A DNA stretch of 64,000 nucleotides from Moritella sp. F3 (GCF_015082335.1 NZ_BLRL01000007.1:67235-131234); one strand, 5' to 3'; shown: positions 1 to 10,678, counted from the stretch's first letter. Notes: a model not told the origin generated them from the sequence alone. Numbers and translations: made by a program.

Positions 1-881
1 ACTTTGCTGAACGCGCAGAAACTTTAAACTACTGTCGTCCAACCATTAGCGTGAAACCGGGTATCGATATTACTAATGGTCGCCACCCTGTCGTTGAGCA
101 AGTGATGACCGAACCGTTTATTGCCAATCCGGTACAGCTCAACCCTGAACGTCGTATGTTAATCATTACGGGTCCAAACATGGGTGGTAAATCAACATAT
201 ATGCGTCAAACCGCATTAATCACATTGATGGCGCACATCGGTAGCTTTGTCCCTGCAGAACAAGTGACGACATCGTTAATCGATCGTATCTTCACGCGTA
301 TTGGTGCGTCAGATGATTTGGCATCTGGTCGTTCAACCTTCATGGTCGAAATGACGGAAACCGCGAACATCTTGCATAATGCCACGGCGAACAGCCTGGT
401 ATTGATGGATGAAATTGGTCGTGGTACAAGTACCTACGATGGTTTATCACTTGCTTGGGCTTGTGCTGAGTATCTAACGAATAAGATCCAAGCCTACACG
501 CTATTTGCTACCCACTATTTTGAATTAACGACGTTAACAGAACAGCATCCGAGTCTCGTCAATGTGCATTTAGATGCGGTTGAACACGGCGACTCGATTG
601 TGTTTATGCACGCCGTACAAGATGGTGCTGCAGATCGCAGCTATGGCTTACAAGTTGCAGCGCTCGCTGGCGTACCAAAAACAGTTATCCATGCCGCTAA
701 AGTTAAATTACATGAGTTAGAGCTTAATGCACAACATCCCGTCGCTGCAGGTGAACGCCCACAAGTTGAAATGCAACCAGCGGCACATCCGGTGATTGAT
801 GACTTGAGTGCATTGAACGTTGATAACTTGACGCCGCGTGAAGCATTAGAGATGTTATATCGTTTAAAAGAACAACTTTAA
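1..881 (+). CDS. mutS: DNA mismatch repair ATPase MutS (3' part, cut by window edge)
   Basis: C-terminal part of MutS, which recognises mismatches and hands them to MutL. The reading frame is open from base 3, with residues typical of MutS before the first internal GTG at 51, so the gene starts upstream of the window. Visible are the Walker A motif GPNMGGKST (about nt 171-197), the Walker B region [13 protein letters not shown], the ATPase segment FATHYFELT and the dimerising C-terminal tail ending YRLKEQL. The domain order and tail match full-length MutS. mutL lies about 55 kb away in the same window. MutS and rpoS are close neighbours in many gammaproteobacteria, and that is kept here with one gene between them. 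Identity is very secure; only the N-terminal mismatch-binding, connector and lever domains are unseen. Confidence 0.98.
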   Translation, partial: FAERAETLNYCRPTISVKPGIDITNGRHPVVEQVMTEPFIANPVQLNPERRMLIITGPNMGGKSTYMRQTALITLMAHIGSFVPAEQVTTSLIDRIFTRIGASDDLASGRSTFMVEMTETANILHNATANSLVLMDEIGRGTSTYDGLSLAWACAEYLTNKIQAYTLFATHYFELTTLTEQHPSLVNVHLDAVEHGDSIVFMHAVQDGAADRSYGLQVAALAGVPKTVIHAAKVKLHELELNAQHPVAAGERPQVEMQPAAHPVIDDLSALNVDNLTPREALEMLYRLKEQL

Positions 882-913
882 TTAAGCATTTCTACTTAAC
901 CATTAATGCTTAA
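882..913. repeat. Weak inverted repeat between convergent gene ends
   Basis: TTAAGCATT (882-890) pairs with AATGCTTAA (905-913) around a 14-nt loop. It lies immediately after the mutS stop and runs into the stop of the opposing lipoprotein gene. It is AT-rich and has no clear T-run, so it is at best a weak shared terminator. Confidence 0.3.
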
Positions 914-1602
914 CCACTTGTACTTAAAGTAAAAAGTTCACGGTAAATTAAAAAGCCTAAATTATCGAGATCATGTAAAATGGTTGCTTGGTGATTTGGG
1001 CTTTCTGTTACGTAGCTAACCACCCTTTCTAACGCCTGGCGTTGAGTCGAGTAAATGCCAGCTATCACCCGATATTTAATCAGTTTACCTGCATTAGATA
1101 CGCCCATACTGTCAATATGTGCCACGACAATATACTCAGGTACAGACATTAATTGATAAGCTTGCTTCAACCACTCGCTTAATTGTTCAAGATCTCGGCC
1201 TAGCGCTCTAAATTTACTGTTCACCTGACCATTTTCCAATCCGAGTTGATATGCTTGCGTATAACTAAAACAATCTTGCTCGGTAACGATGCGGTGCATC
1301 GCATGACTCATCTGCCAAGAGACATCGCCAAAACCATTCATCTTAAGTCGCGTTGACAACTGTGGTGTATCAATTTTTCGCTCGCCAAAGGCCATATTAA
1401 AAGACGCATAAAGAACCGATTCTTTTTCTACCTTAGATCCAGATAACCCGTGTATGACGGTGGGCAGTAAAATGAATTTAGCATCATCTGCAATCACAGG
1501 AATATCACTGTTAATAAATAACCGCTGTGTAGAACAAGACGAGACGAATAACACACAAGACAAAGTGAATAACAATCGAAGTAAAAAACGAGTTGATAGC
1601 AT
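910..1602 (-). CDS. Uncharacterised lipoprotein between mutS and rpoS
   Basis: I do not recognise this family. Starting at 1602 gives 230 residues with a hydrophobic signal segment and a lipobox ending VSSC followed by Ser-Thr, so it is probably a lipid-anchored envelope protein; Ser at +2 argues for outer-membrane sorting. The ATG at 1602 is preferred over one seven codons upstream because AAGGAAG sits directly before it. The mature part contains a Leu/Gln-rich stretch (DLEQLSEWLKQAYQL) and a mixed alpha/beta C-terminus, with no catalytic motif that I can name. It is convergent with mutS and lies downstream of rpoS on the same strand with a gap of about 210 bases. The mutS-rpoS interval is known as a variable region in enterobacteria, so this may be an accessory gene. 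Confidence 0.75.
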   Translation of the reverse strand: MLSTRFLLRLLFTLSCVLFVSSCSTQRLFINSDIPVIADDAKFILLPTVIHGLSGSKVEKESVLYASFNMAFGERKIDTPQLSTRLKMNGFGDVSWQMSHAMHRIVTEQDCFSYTQAYQLGLENGQVNSKFRALGRDLEQLSEWLKQAYQLMSVPEYIVVAHIDSMGVSNAGKLIKYRVIAGIYSTQRQALERVVSYVTESPNHQATILHDLDNLGFLIYRELFTLSTSG

Positions 1603-1811
1603 AACCTTCCTTAAACAATCCATGTTTGCAGAGGGTTATTAAGATACTAGAAATGTATGAATAGTATGACTGGTTTTAATAAAATAAGAATAAAGACTGA
1701 TTGAAGTGCTAACGATTAAGACTAGGTAGCATCTTAATGAGTGACGACTCAGTATCTTAACAAGCAATCACTCCTGCACACCACATCTATTTAACCGATA
1801 AAGTCCATCGC

Positions 1812-2771
1812 CTAAATCGTGAATAGGGCTTCAACTGATAAGCCTTGCAAGGCCAGCACTTCACGTAAGCGGCGCAGCGCCTCAACCTGAATCTGCCGCA
1901 CACGTTCACGCGTTAAACCGATTTCTCGGCCGACATCTTCAAGCGTTGATGCATCATAACCTAACAAGCCAAAGCGCCTCGCGAGCACCTCGCGTTGTTT
2001 CGGATTCAACTCTTCAAGCCAACGCACAATACTAAATTTAATATCATCATTTTGGGTGCAACTTTCGGGGCCATCACCTTTTTCATCGGATATTATATCT
2101 AATAATGCTTTTTCAGAATCGCCACCAATCGGGGTATCAACCGAACTTATTCGTTCATTCAAACGTAGCATTTTACTGACATCAGCAACGGGTTTATCTA
2201 ATTTATCAGCGATGTCTTCAGCGGTAGGTTCATGATCTAATTCATGCGCTAATTCACGCGCGGCGCGCAGGTAAACATTAAGCTCTTTAACGACATGAAT
2301 AGGTAAGCGGATAGTGCGGGTTTGGTTCATGATGGCACGTTCAATCGTCTGCCTGATCCACCATGTGGCATAAGTCGAGAAACGAAAGCCACGCTCGGGA
2401 TCAAACTTTTCGACCGCGCGAATAAGACCAAGATTACCTTCTTCGATCAAATCTAATAAAGCCAGGCCACGGTTATTATAGCGTCTGGCAATTTTAACCA
2501 CTAAACGTAAATTACTCTCGATCATACGCTTGCGTGAACTCGCATCACCACGTAATGCACGCCGCGCATAAAAAACTTCTTCTTCTGCGGTTAACAACGG
2601 CGAAAAACCAATTTCCCCAAGATAAAGCTGCGTAGCATCTAAGCTTTTGGCATCATTAGGAACGAGGTGTTCATCTTCAAATATATCCATCCCTGGCTGT
2701 GCTTTTTTAGCGTTATCAGATACTTCATTACCTGTAACGTTTAACTTATTTGCGTCAGTTATCTTGCCCAT
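1812..2771 (-). CDS. rpoS: RNA polymerase sigma factor RpoS (stationary phase/general stress)
   Basis: Sigma-S, which directs RNA polymerase to stress and stationary-phase promoters. At 319 residues it has the usual length. Region 1.2 begins near [11 protein letters not shown], region 2 contains [12 protein letters not shown] and the [18 protein letters not shown] segment that binds the -10 element, region 3 follows, and region 4.2 has the helix-turn-helix [19 protein letters not shown]. The ATG at 2771 is preceded by AGGAGG at good spacing. It follows nlpD on the same strand, the conserved arrangement in which rpoS is transcribed both with nlpD and from a promoter inside nlpD. A stem-loop lies just before the ribosome binding site (separate entry). 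Hfq is also encoded in this window and is the usual chaperone for small-RNA control of rpoS. Confidence 0.97.
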   Translation of the reverse strand: MGKITDANKLNVTGNEVSDNAKKAQPGMDIFEDEHLVPNDAKSLDATQLYLGEIGFSPLLTAEEEVFYARRALRGDASSRKRMIESNLRLVVKIARRYNNRGLALLDLIEEGNLGLIRAVEKFDPERGFRFSTYATWWIRQTIERAIMNQTRTIRLPIHVVKELNVYLRAARELAHELDHEPTAEDIADKLDKPVADVSKMLRLNERISSVDTPIGGDSEKALLDIISDEKGDGPESCTQNDDIKFSIVRWLEELNPKQREVLARRFGLLGYDASTLEDVGREIGLTRERVRQIQVEALRRLREVLALQGLSVEALFTI

Positions 2772-2786
2772 TACGAATTGCCTCCT

Positions 2787-2836
2787 GACTGAAGTAAATA
2801 GCTTATTAAGACTAGCCTAATAAACTAGTTTCAGTC
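2787..2836 (-). promoter_or_regulatory. Structured rpoS leader next to the ribosome binding site
   Basis: On the minus strand GACTGAA (2836-2830) can pair with TTCAGTC (2793-2787), whose last base touches the AGGAGG of rpoS. A smaller hairpin, ACTAG/CTAGT (2829-2825 with 2815-2811), nests inside. In E. coli the rpoS leader folds to restrict translation and is opened by small RNAs. This shorter element could do a similar job, but that is inference from position and pairing only. Confidence 0.45.
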
Positions 2837-2839
2837 GAG

Positions 2840-3742
2840 CTAACGCTTAGGCAAGTAACGCATTGGGTTAACAGGTTTACCACGAAAACGGATCTCAAAA
2901 TACAATTCAGCACCTGAATTGGGGCCTGTATTACCCATGGTTGCGATCTTCTGACCCGCCTTAACCCATTGTTGCTCTTTCACTAATAACTTTTGGTTGT
3001 AGGCATATGCGCTTAGGTAGTCATCATTATGCTTGATGATGATTAAGTTACCGTAACCACGTAAACCATTACCAGAATAAACCACTCGGCCATTTTCAGA
3101 AGCAATCACGTTGCGTCCTAAGCTGCCGCCAATATTAACGCCTTGCTGCCCTGATTTACTCGTCGAATAAGTACTAATTAATTTGCCTGACGCCGGCCAT
3201 CCCCATTTCAATTGGTTGTTACTCACCACGGTTTTTGGCTTCACCACAGGTTTCACTTTCACTGGAGGCTTAGGCTTCACTGGTGGTTTAGTTTTTACCG
3301 GTGATCGGACAGGGGCTTTCGCGACAACCGTTTTGGTCGTTGCAGGTTTAGCTAATGGTTTTGATGGCGCTTTAATACTGGTTTTGGCGCTATTGTTATT
3401 GCTGCTAGACGTTGTAGCGACTTTCACCGAGACCGGTTTTTTATAAACTGGCGTGGGTATTTTACCCTGTAGTTTTAATACCTGGCCGGGGTAAATTTCA
3501 TAAGAGTTAGGGATCTTATTTAAAGCCGCTAAAAATTTAAAATCTTGATTACTTCGCCATGCTATCGCATACAGGGTATCGCCTTTTTTAACACGATAAC
3601 TCGATGCATAAATACGAGATCTAAGTTCAGTTTTATAACCCTGAACACTCGTTACAGGTGCAGGGCTATGATTGGCAGTAGAGCAACCGACTAACTGCGC
3701 GAGCAGAAAATACAGCGCAATATGATGCCATTTTATACTCAC
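2840..3742 (-). CDS. nlpD: Murein hydrolase activator NlpD (LysM, degenerate M23 lipoprotein)
   Basis: Outer-membrane lipoprotein that activates the amidase AmiC during cell separation. The 300 residues hold a signal with lipobox LVGC, a LysM domain ([17 protein letters not shown] to [11 protein letters not shown]), a long Pro/Lys/Val-rich linker with [21 protein letters not shown] repeats, and a C-terminal M23 fold. The M23 zinc ligands are lost: the first metal-binding motif reads GVNIGG, and the HxH and LHFE positions read SAYAYN and LYFEIR. This is expected of NlpD/EnvC activators, which do not cut peptidoglycan themselves. The start is GTG at 3742 and overlaps the pcm stop as GTGA. The next gene is rpoS, and the main rpoS promoter in relatives lies inside nlpD. 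Confidence 0.95.
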   Translation of the reverse strand: MSIKWHHIALYFLLAQLVGCSTANHSPAPVTSVQGYKTELRSRIYASSYRVKKGDTLYAIAWRSNQDFKFLAALNKIPNSYEIYPGQVLKLQGKIPTPVYKKPVSVKVATTSSSNNNSAKTSIKAPSKPLAKPATTKTVVAKAPVRSPVKTKPPVKPKPPVKVKPVVKPKTVVSNNQLKWGWPASGKLISTYSTSKSGQQGVNIGGSLGRNVIASENGRVVYSGNGLRGYGNLIIIKHNDDYLSAYAYNQKLLVKEQQWVKAGQKIATMGNTGPNSGAELYFEIRFRGKPVNPMRYLPKR

Positions 3743-4380
3743 GCTAAGTCACCTTGTACTAAAGGCACAAAGCGTACATTTTCAACATTCTGACTGGTGT
3801 AGCTATCACCATTGCGAGTGATCACTTGTAATACTTGAGATTCGACACCTAAGGGAAGAATCAGCTGACCACCATCGGCTAATTGCGTTAATAGTGCTTG
3901 CGGTACTTCCGCAGGCGCAGCCGTCACGATAATAGCATCAAATGGCGCTTTACTTTGCCAGCCTTGCCAGCCATCACCGTATTTCATCATCACGTTATGC
4001 AGGTCCAAATTCTTTAATCGTCTTTTTGCTTGCCACTGTAGTGCTTGAATACGCTCTACCGAGTAAATACGGGGAAACACTTGCGCGAGGATAGCCGTTT
4101 GATAACCCGAACCAGTGCCAATCTCCAGCACCCGCTGTGGCTTGCTTTGCATTAACAGTTCCGTCATTCTAGCGACAATATAAGGTTGGGAGATCGTCTG
4201 ACCTGCACCAATCGGCAAGGCTTGATTACCCCATGCCTGCAATGCAAATGCCTCTTCGACAAAATAGTCTCGTGGCGTATCCTGTATTGCAGCCAATACA
4301 CTCGGTGCACTAATTCCTTGTTGTTCAAGCAACGATTTTATACGCTGCCCTGCTACTCCTGTATTACCCAGTTGGATCAT
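3739..4380 (-). CDS. pcm: Protein-L-isoaspartate O-methyltransferase
   Basis: Repairs isoaspartyl residues in aged proteins by methylating them with S-adenosylmethionine. The 213-residue protein has the family features [18 protein letters not shown], the SAM-binding motif [16 protein letters not shown] and the strand [17 protein letters not shown]. Its ATG overlaps the truD stop by four bases (ATGA), and GGAG lies just upstream inside truD, so the two are translationally coupled. It also overlaps nlpD by four bases. In most gammaproteobacteria surE lies between truD and pcm; here there is no room for it. Confidence 0.97.
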   Translation of the reverse strand: MIQLGNTGVAGQRIKSLLEQQGISAPSVLAAIQDTPRDYFVEEAFALQAWGNQALPIGAGQTISQPYIVARMTELLMQSKPQRVLEIGTGSGYQTAILAQVFPRIYSVERIQALQWQAKRRLKNLDLHNVMMKYGDGWQGWQSKAPFDAIIVTAAPAEVPQALLTQLADGGQLILPLGVESQVLQVITRNGDSYTSQNVENVRFVPLVQGDLA

Positions 4381-5432
4381 ACGTCTCCTGATTTAACTTC
4401 TTGGTCAAAATGACGAACAACAAATTTTTCTTCAATTAATTCACGCACCACACTTGTTGCAAAACAACCTGATGGCAGATAGAAACTCACCGTTAGGCTA
4501 TTCTCAGCAAGTTCATAGCTAAAGTTTTGCGGGCGTAATATTAACGCTTTACGTTCTTGGCGTAAGCCAGCAGCAACAAGTCCTTCAAGCAATTCTGGAT
4601 ATTGCGCGATGATAGTATCTTCAAATGCTAACGCGTCACTCATCGCACTACTATTGCCTTTACCCACTAACGGTGCAGATAATTTCAGAGCACCTTGCGC
4701 AACACGCTCAATGATATCGGCCGTTAAGGTCTCTTCGGTAAAGAATGAGTTCGAACCTTGTAAAATCAAGCAATCACCTGGCATTGGGGTTTGCCATTTT
4801 GCCTGGCTAATACGCTGACTCACAACCTGATTGAATATCAAACTACGGGCAGCAGAAATATAAAAACTACGCTTGTTACGGTCTCTAATTTTTTTACCAG
4901 CAAACATCTCTTTTGCACAATCGATATTACTGCCATTACGGCCAAAGCGCTGCTCACCAAAGTAATTCGGCACACCGACTGTTTTTATATTTTCTAAACG
5001 TTCCACGAGGCCATCAGTACTGCTTAAATCCGTCATTTTTAAAGTAAACTGATTACCTTTAAGTGCACCGGTACGCAATTTTTTGTTATGACGTACAATT
5101 TTGAGTACTGTAATCTGCTCTGTTTCAACACTCGAAAAATCAGGCGTTTCTTTACCCGGCATGTGAATGCCAAACCATTGTTCCGTAATAGCATGGCGAT
5201 CTTTCAGGCCTGCATAGCTAACATGTTTATCTGCCACACCAGCGGCTTTCGCTAATGCACGAGCCACATATTGGGTATTTTCTCCCTCTTTACGGATCGA
5301 GATAAAGATATGTTCACCTTCACCTGTTAACTCAAAGCCAAGGTCTTCAATAACCACAAAATCGGCAGCTTCCTGCTTAATAAAACCTGTGATAGTAGGT
5401 TTGCCGTATAAATATTCAAATTCAGGAAGCAT
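4377..5432 (-). CDS. truD: tRNA pseudouridine(13) synthase TruD
   Basis: Converts U13 of tRNA-Glu to pseudouridine. The catalytic region [15 protein letters not shown] contains the essential Asp, and the downstream segment [17 protein letters not shown] is typical of TruD. I choose the ATG at 5432 (351 residues, protein starts [12 protein letters not shown]) because GGAG precedes it at eight bases and the family begins with this motif; an in-frame ATG ten codons upstream at 5462 has no good ribosome binding site. The gene lies downstream of ispF and overlaps pcm, where surE would normally sit. Confidence 0.96.
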   Translation of the reverse strand: MLPEFEYLYGKPTITGFIKQEAADFVVIEDLGFELTGEGEHIFISIRKEGENTQYVARALAKAAGVADKHVSYAGLKDRHAITEQWFGIHMPGKETPDFSSVETEQITVLKIVRHNKKLRTGALKGNQFTLKMTDLSSTDGLVERLENIKTVGVPNYFGEQRFGRNGSNIDCAKEMFAGKKIRDRNKRSFYISAARSLIFNQVVSQRISQAKWQTPMPGDCLILQGSNSFFTEETLTADIIERVAQGALKLSAPLVGKGNSSAMSDALAFEDTIIAQYPELLEGLVAAGLRQERKALILRPQNFSYELAENSLTVSFYLPSGCFATSVVRELIEEKFVVRHFDQEVKSGDV

Positions 5433-5498
5433 TGTGTTCTCCACATTAGGGTTAGTTTGCATTAATTTAATTTCGCTTATCTATTCTTTACTAATAAC

Positions 5499-5978
5499 TT
5501 ACGCATTCTTCATTAATAATACGACCGCTTCACATGCAACGCCTTCTTTACGCCCTGTAAAACCTAGTTTTTCTGTCGTTGTCGCTTTGACATTTACCGT
5601 ACCAATGTCAGTTTCAAGATCATCACTTAATACCGCTCGCATCGCTTGAATGTGGGGCGCGATCTTAGGTGCTTGAGCAATGATGGTGACATCTAAGTTA
5701 CCGATGCGATAACCCAGTTCTTTCACTTTACTAAACACGTCTCGTAATAAAATACGGCTATCAATGTTTTCAAATTCAGCTGATGTATCAGGGAAGTGAT
5801 GGCCAATATCGCCAAGCGCTAGCGCACCAAGTAAGGCATCACAGATTGCATGTAGTGCAACATCACCATCGGAATGCGCTAAGAAACCTTGCTCATAAGG
5901 GATTGCGACACCGTTAATCATTACCGGACCTGCATTACCAAATTTATGTACGTCAAAACCATGGCCAATTCTAAACAT
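5499..5978 (-). CDS. ispF: 2-C-methyl-D-erythritol 2,4-cyclodiphosphate synthase
   Basis: Fifth step of the MEP isoprenoid pathway, forming the cyclic diphosphate with release of CMP. The 159 residues match the normal length. Metal ligands are visible in [10 protein letters not shown] and in the segment [19 protein letters not shown], followed by [10 protein letters not shown], and the C-terminus carries [15 protein letters not shown]. It follows ispD with 15 bases between, so the two consecutive pathway enzymes are probably co-transcribed as separate polypeptides, not as the fused IspDF found in some bacteria. Confidence 0.98.
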   Translation of the reverse strand: MFRIGHGFDVHKFGNAGPVMINGVAIPYEQGFLAHSDGDVALHAICDALLGALALGDIGHHFPDTSAEFENIDSRILLRDVFSKVKELGYRIGNLDVTIIAQAPKIAPHIQAMRAVLSDDLETDIGTVNVKATTTEKLGFTGRKEGVACEAVVLLMKNA

Positions 5979-5993
5979 TATTTATCTTCCCCA

Positions 5994-6698
5994 TTACATT
6001 TCATGATTATTCTGTTGCGTTAGCTGCTGTAAAAATAGCGTCGCTAGCGGCATGTCTTCAGGACGGGTTATCTTAATATTATCTGCGCGGCCAACCACCA
6101 TTTTTGGGGTTAAACCAAGTAATTCAATTGCCGAGGCTTCATCGGTAATATTCGCATTATCAGCAAGACCAGTGGTAAGTGCATCGTTCAGCAATTTAAC
6201 CGGAAACATCTGTGGCGTTAACGCATGCCACAATAACTCACGATCCACAGTGGCAATGATATTACCTTGGGCATCAGTACGCTTCATCGTATCGCGAACC
6301 TGGCTACCAAGAATAGCACCATGCTCAGAATCGAGAGCACCAGTAATTAAATTATCGATATCAACGTGAGTAAGACAAGGTCGTGCGGCATCATGTACGA
6401 GCACCCAATGGTATGCGTGACAGACCTGTAATCCCGCTAATACTGAATCAGCGCGTTCTTTACCACCATCTACACGTATAACAGCGGGGTCGTTAGCGAT
6501 GTCTAAATCGGCAAACCAGCCATCTTCAGGCCCTAACGCAACCACAACTTGGCGAATGCGAGGGTGGCTTAATAACGCCATTAACGTGTGTTCAATGACG
6601 GTTTTATTGTGCAGCTGTAAATATTGCTTGGGAATATTTGCGCCCATACGTGCGCCAACACCCGCGGCTGGGACAACCGCGATAAATTGTTCCGTCAT
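5994..6698 (-). CDS. ispD: 2-C-methyl-D-erythritol 4-phosphate cytidylyltransferase
   Basis: Third step of the MEP pathway, transferring CMP to methylerythritol phosphate. The nucleotide-binding motif VPAAGVGARMGANIPKQYL opens the protein; VLVHDAARPCL and the later RPEDMPLA segment (cf. the family ending ITRPEDL) are typical. Length is 234 residues. It lies nine bases after ftsB, the same order ftsB-ispD-ispF as in E. coli. Confidence 0.98.
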   Translation of the reverse strand: MTEQFIAVVPAAGVGARMGANIPKQYLQLHNKTVIEHTLMALLSHPRIRQVVVALGPEDGWFADLDIANDPAVIRVDGGKERADSVLAGLQVCHAYHWVLVHDAARPCLTHVDIDNLITGALDSEHGAILGSQVRDTMKRTDAQGNIIATVDRELLWHALTPQMFPVKLLNDALTTGLADNANITDEASAIELLGLTPKMVVGRADNIKITRPEDMPLATLFLQQLTQQNNHEM

Positions 6699-6707
6699 CT
6701 CTGTCGC

Positions 6708-6992
6708 CTAATTATTGTCATCATCATTAATAATACGGTAGAAGGTTTCGCCTTTCTTGATCATACCTAACTCATTACGCGTGCGCTCTTCAATCGCATC
6801 GTTACCATTACGTAAATCTAATATTTCATTTTTGAGTGCGGTATTACGTTCGAGCAAAACTTGGTTATTGTTATACTGAATATCGACTTCACGTTCGATT
6901 CGTTTGTAGTCCATCAAGCCATTATTTCCGGCAACAAAATGATAGAGCAATAAACTGAGAATTAAGATTAATACAAAATAAAGCAGGCGCAT
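6708..6992 (-). CDS. ftsB: Cell division protein FtsB
   Basis: Small bitopic divisome protein that links FtsL and FtsQ. It has one N-terminal membrane helix (RLLYFVLILILSLLLYHFVAG), then a heptad-rich coiled coil and the conserved ERTRNELGMIKKGETFYRII close. I use the ATG at 6992 (94 residues), which has GGGA eight bases upstream; an in-frame ATG three codons earlier at 7001 would overlap this ribosome binding site. It probably starts the ftsB-ispD-ispF-truD-pcm-nlpD-rpoS run. Confidence 0.95.
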   Translation of the reverse strand: MRLLYFVLILILSLLLYHFVAGNNGLMDYKRIEREVDIQYNNNQVLLERNTALKNEILDLRNGNDAIEERTRNELGMIKKGETFYRIINDDDNN

Positions 6993-7001
6993 GACAATCA
7001 T

Positions 7002-7507
7002 CCCGTAAATGAATCAGTTATTGTCACATATTATGGAAAGATTGGTTAGCGTATAAATAAAAAAACCATTAGAAATAAGATTCGAATGAGATAAATCTAA
7101 TACCGCTAGGCAATTAAATCTAAACATTGATGAATTAACTACAAAATCAATCTCCACGTATGACATTCCGTCTTCACTGACCAATAAGCAACCAGTTCAC
7201 TAACTGACACCTCATAAAAATATAATCCACTAACAAAACAACACTCTAAATAAATAATACTATCAACCATTATGACTTTCGCTCGCAGATCACATAACGC
7301 GACACACTGTCATCTATTTATTTTTATTATCGACATAAATGCTGCATATTTAAAATCAAGTTACCGCTAACATAATTGCTAACAATCATGCATAACTTAG
7401 TCACACCAAGCTACAAACTCAGTTAAATAACGTGAAAACCAAGAAACCACTGAGTTACCGGTAATTTTACATTTAATTATTTTATACGATTTAAGGAAGA
7501 TAAAGCT
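7002..7507. other. 506-base AT-rich intergenic region between divergent genes
   Basis: Separates ftsB (minus) from the repeat lipoprotein (plus). I see no reading frame of substance. Close to the plus-strand gene there is an 8-bp inverted repeat, AACTCAGT (7416-7423) with ACTGAGTT (7449-7456), followed by the 10-bp palindrome TTACCGGTAA (7455-7464), and AAGGAAG just before the ATG at 7508. These may form a leader structure or operator. No convincing sigma-70 promoter could be picked by eye. Confidence 0.4.
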
Positions 7508-9160
7508 ATGAATAATATAAATAAAAAGTTTGCATTAACGCCACTAGCAGCAATCCTATCACTAACATTAATTGGCTGTGGTTCTGATAATACAGAGTTC
7601 GGAGCAAACTCAAATATTACTCTGAATGATAAAGGCCAGGTTATCGAAGAAAGAGTTGATCTTGATAATGATGGCGTGACCGATTCAATCTTAAAGTATG
7701 AATATAATCAAGCAGGCTATATTTCTGCCGAATCAGAAGATAAGAATGCAGATGGCATTCCAGACATCGAAAAAACATTTGAGTATAATGAACAAGGTCA
7801 AAAAACGAAGCAAACATCAGACTGGAATCATGATGGTATTTCAGAGTCGACCGACGTATATGAATATGATGAAGCAGGTCAAATCACTAAAGTATCAACG
7901 GATAGAAATAATGATGGTATTTCAGAGGTTAATTTCTCTTACGCCTATAATTCTGCAGGATTAGTAGAGGCGAAAGCGAGAGATCTAGATAATGATAGCA
8001 TTAGTGAAAATGTAGAAGCATTTCAATATAATGAACAAGGTCAAGTAGCCTCTCAAAATAATGACTTAGATGGAGATGGCATCAATGATGAGGTTCTCAA
8101 CTATGAATATAATGATGCCGGCCTAAAAACAATTGTATATAAAGATGTTAATGCTGACGGCATTGATGATCAAGTTGAATTATATGAATATAACGCCGAT
8201 GGGCAATTAATCCTACTGACTAAGGATCTCAATCTTGATGGTATTCCAGAGAGCAGAGAACGTTATGAATATAATACTTTAGGTCAAAAGACAGTTAAAC
8301 ATACCGACCGTAATGCTAACGGCATCGAAGATGAACTCGAATCATACCAATATAATGATCTTGGCCAGGTCATTTTAGCCATAAGGGATATTGGCAGCGA
8401 CGGGATTGTCGAAGGTACATTATCTTATGAATATAATGAATTTGGTCAGTTTGTTAAGCGTGGCTTTGACAAAGGTTTTATCGATGGGGTTGATGGCGTA
8501 ATTGATCTATACGTTTACACCGACTACAGTGATACCAGACAAATTACAGGTAACCAGTTTGATGTCGATGGCGATGGCGTAATTGATACATCGCAAGTAT
8601 ACCTAATCGATATACGAGGTCATAGAGTTGCAGCCATTAGATATAACACGCAAGGTATCGAGACATATCGCGCAATTTATGAATACGACAAATATAGACA
8701 TGTCTCAGAAATGTCTAAGGTTGATGCCGATGGCACAGTTGCATACACGCACACATATGCATACAACGAATTAAACCTTGTCAGCACTCAAAATACGGTT
8801 AATGCCGATGGTTCATCGTATGCGCATACTTTCAATTATAATAACTTGAATAAAGTAGAAACAACAGAGACCGATAAGACAGGTAACGGCATCACAGATC
8901 TTATTACGAGTATCGGATATGACGACTTCGGCCGAGTGGCTTACCGTTATGTAGATACCGATGGCGATGGCACGACCAATGTCACCTTTCATAATATTTA
9001 CAATATCATGGATAAGATTGCCACTGAAGAAATGGACAGTAACCAGGATGGCAATACCAACAGATTTACTTACAATTATTATGACAACGCGGCAACGCTA
9101 ATTCGTACAGAACGGGATAATAATGCCGACGGTATTATTGACGAAGTCATCAATCGTTAA
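7508..9160 (+). CDS. Lipoprotein built of 27-residue D-x-N-x-D-G / YEYN-x-x-GQ repeats
   Basis: 550-residue lipoprotein with signal peptide and lipobox LIGC (Cys24). From residue 50 to the end it is almost wholly a tandem array. Ten units of exactly 27 residues fill 50-319, a degenerate stretch follows to about 402, and five more units plus a half unit finish the protein. Each unit has an acidic loop such as DLDNDGVTD or DKNADGIPD, resembling EF-hand/thrombospondin-3 calcium loops, then about five residues, then YEYNEQGQ or similar, resembling the YD repeats of RHS proteins. I infer a calcium-stabilised, elongated beta structure on the cell surface; function is unknown. AAGGAAG precedes the ATG, and a terminator follows at 9251. 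It stands alone between ftsB and eno, both transcribed the other way, so it may be an accessory insertion in a core region. Confidence 0.85.
   Translation: MNNINKKFALTPLAAILSLTLIGCGSDNTEFGANSNITLNDKGQVIEERVDLDNDGVTDSILKYEYNQAGYISAESEDKNADGIPDIEKTFEYNEQGQKTKQTSDWNHDGISESTDVYEYDEAGQITKVSTDRNNDGISEVNFSYAYNSAGLVEAKARDLDNDSISENVEAFQYNEQGQVASQNNDLDGDGINDEVLNYEYNDAGLKTIVYKDVNADGIDDQVELYEYNADGQLILLTKDLNLDGIPESRERYEYNTLGQKTVKHTDRNANGIEDELESYQYNDLGQVILAIRDIGSDGIVEGTLSYEYNEFGQFVKRGFDKGFIDGVDGVIDLYVYTDYSDTRQITGNQFDVDGDGVIDTSQVYLIDIRGHRVAAIRYNTQGIETYRAIYEYDKYRHVSEMSKVDADGTVAYTHTYAYNELNLVSTQNTVNADGSSYAHTFNYNNLNKVETTETDKTGNGITDLITSIGYDDFGRVAYRYVDTDGDGTTNVTFHNIYNIMDKIATEEMDSNQDGNTNRFTYNYYDNAATLIRTERDNNADGIIDEVINR
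7655..8464 (+). repeat. Ten tandem 81-bp units within the repeat lipoprotein
   Basis: Coding repeat with exact 81-base periodicity (27 codons) and no length variation over ten units. The units are diverged at DNA level, the constant parts being GATGG(C/T)AT (Asp-Gly-Ile) and TATGAATATAAT (Tyr-Glu-Tyr-Asn). Degenerate copies continue to 9160. Confidence 0.9.
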
Positions 9161-9250
9161 TAATGCGATTATCTTTACTTGTTATCCGATTTTAAAATAA
9201 TTATACGCACATTACCGGATAACTTAATCGTATTAATAAATTAGAGGTGA

Positions 9251-9278
9251 AAAAAACCCGCTATAAAGCGGGTTTTTT
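9251..9278. terminator. Bidirectional terminator between repeat lipoprotein and eno
   Basis: Perfect 11-bp stem (9251-9261 with 9268-9278) with CCCGC/GCGGG at the top, loop TATAAA and A/T runs at the base on both strands. It serves the convergent ends of the two genes. Confidence 0.9.
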
Positions 9279-9307
9279 AATCTATTCAGAATTAAGTGTT
9301 AAGCAAA

Positions 9308-10648
<1,341 letters not shown>

Positions 10649-10678
10649 TTACCGCGACACTAATATTAAAATCTCTGA

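Noticed and set aside
1454..1642. Plus-strand 62-residue frame opposite the lipoprotein signal region
   Set aside because: No ribosome binding site; it is the antisense of the lipoprotein 5' end.
3183..3446. Plus-strand 87-residue frame opposite nlpD
   Set aside because: It is the antisense image of the Pro/Lys-rich linker of NlpD.
7698..7964. 88-residue frame inside the repeat lipoprotein
   Set aside because: It overlaps the real gene in another frame and its apparent repeats come from the 81-bp periodicity.
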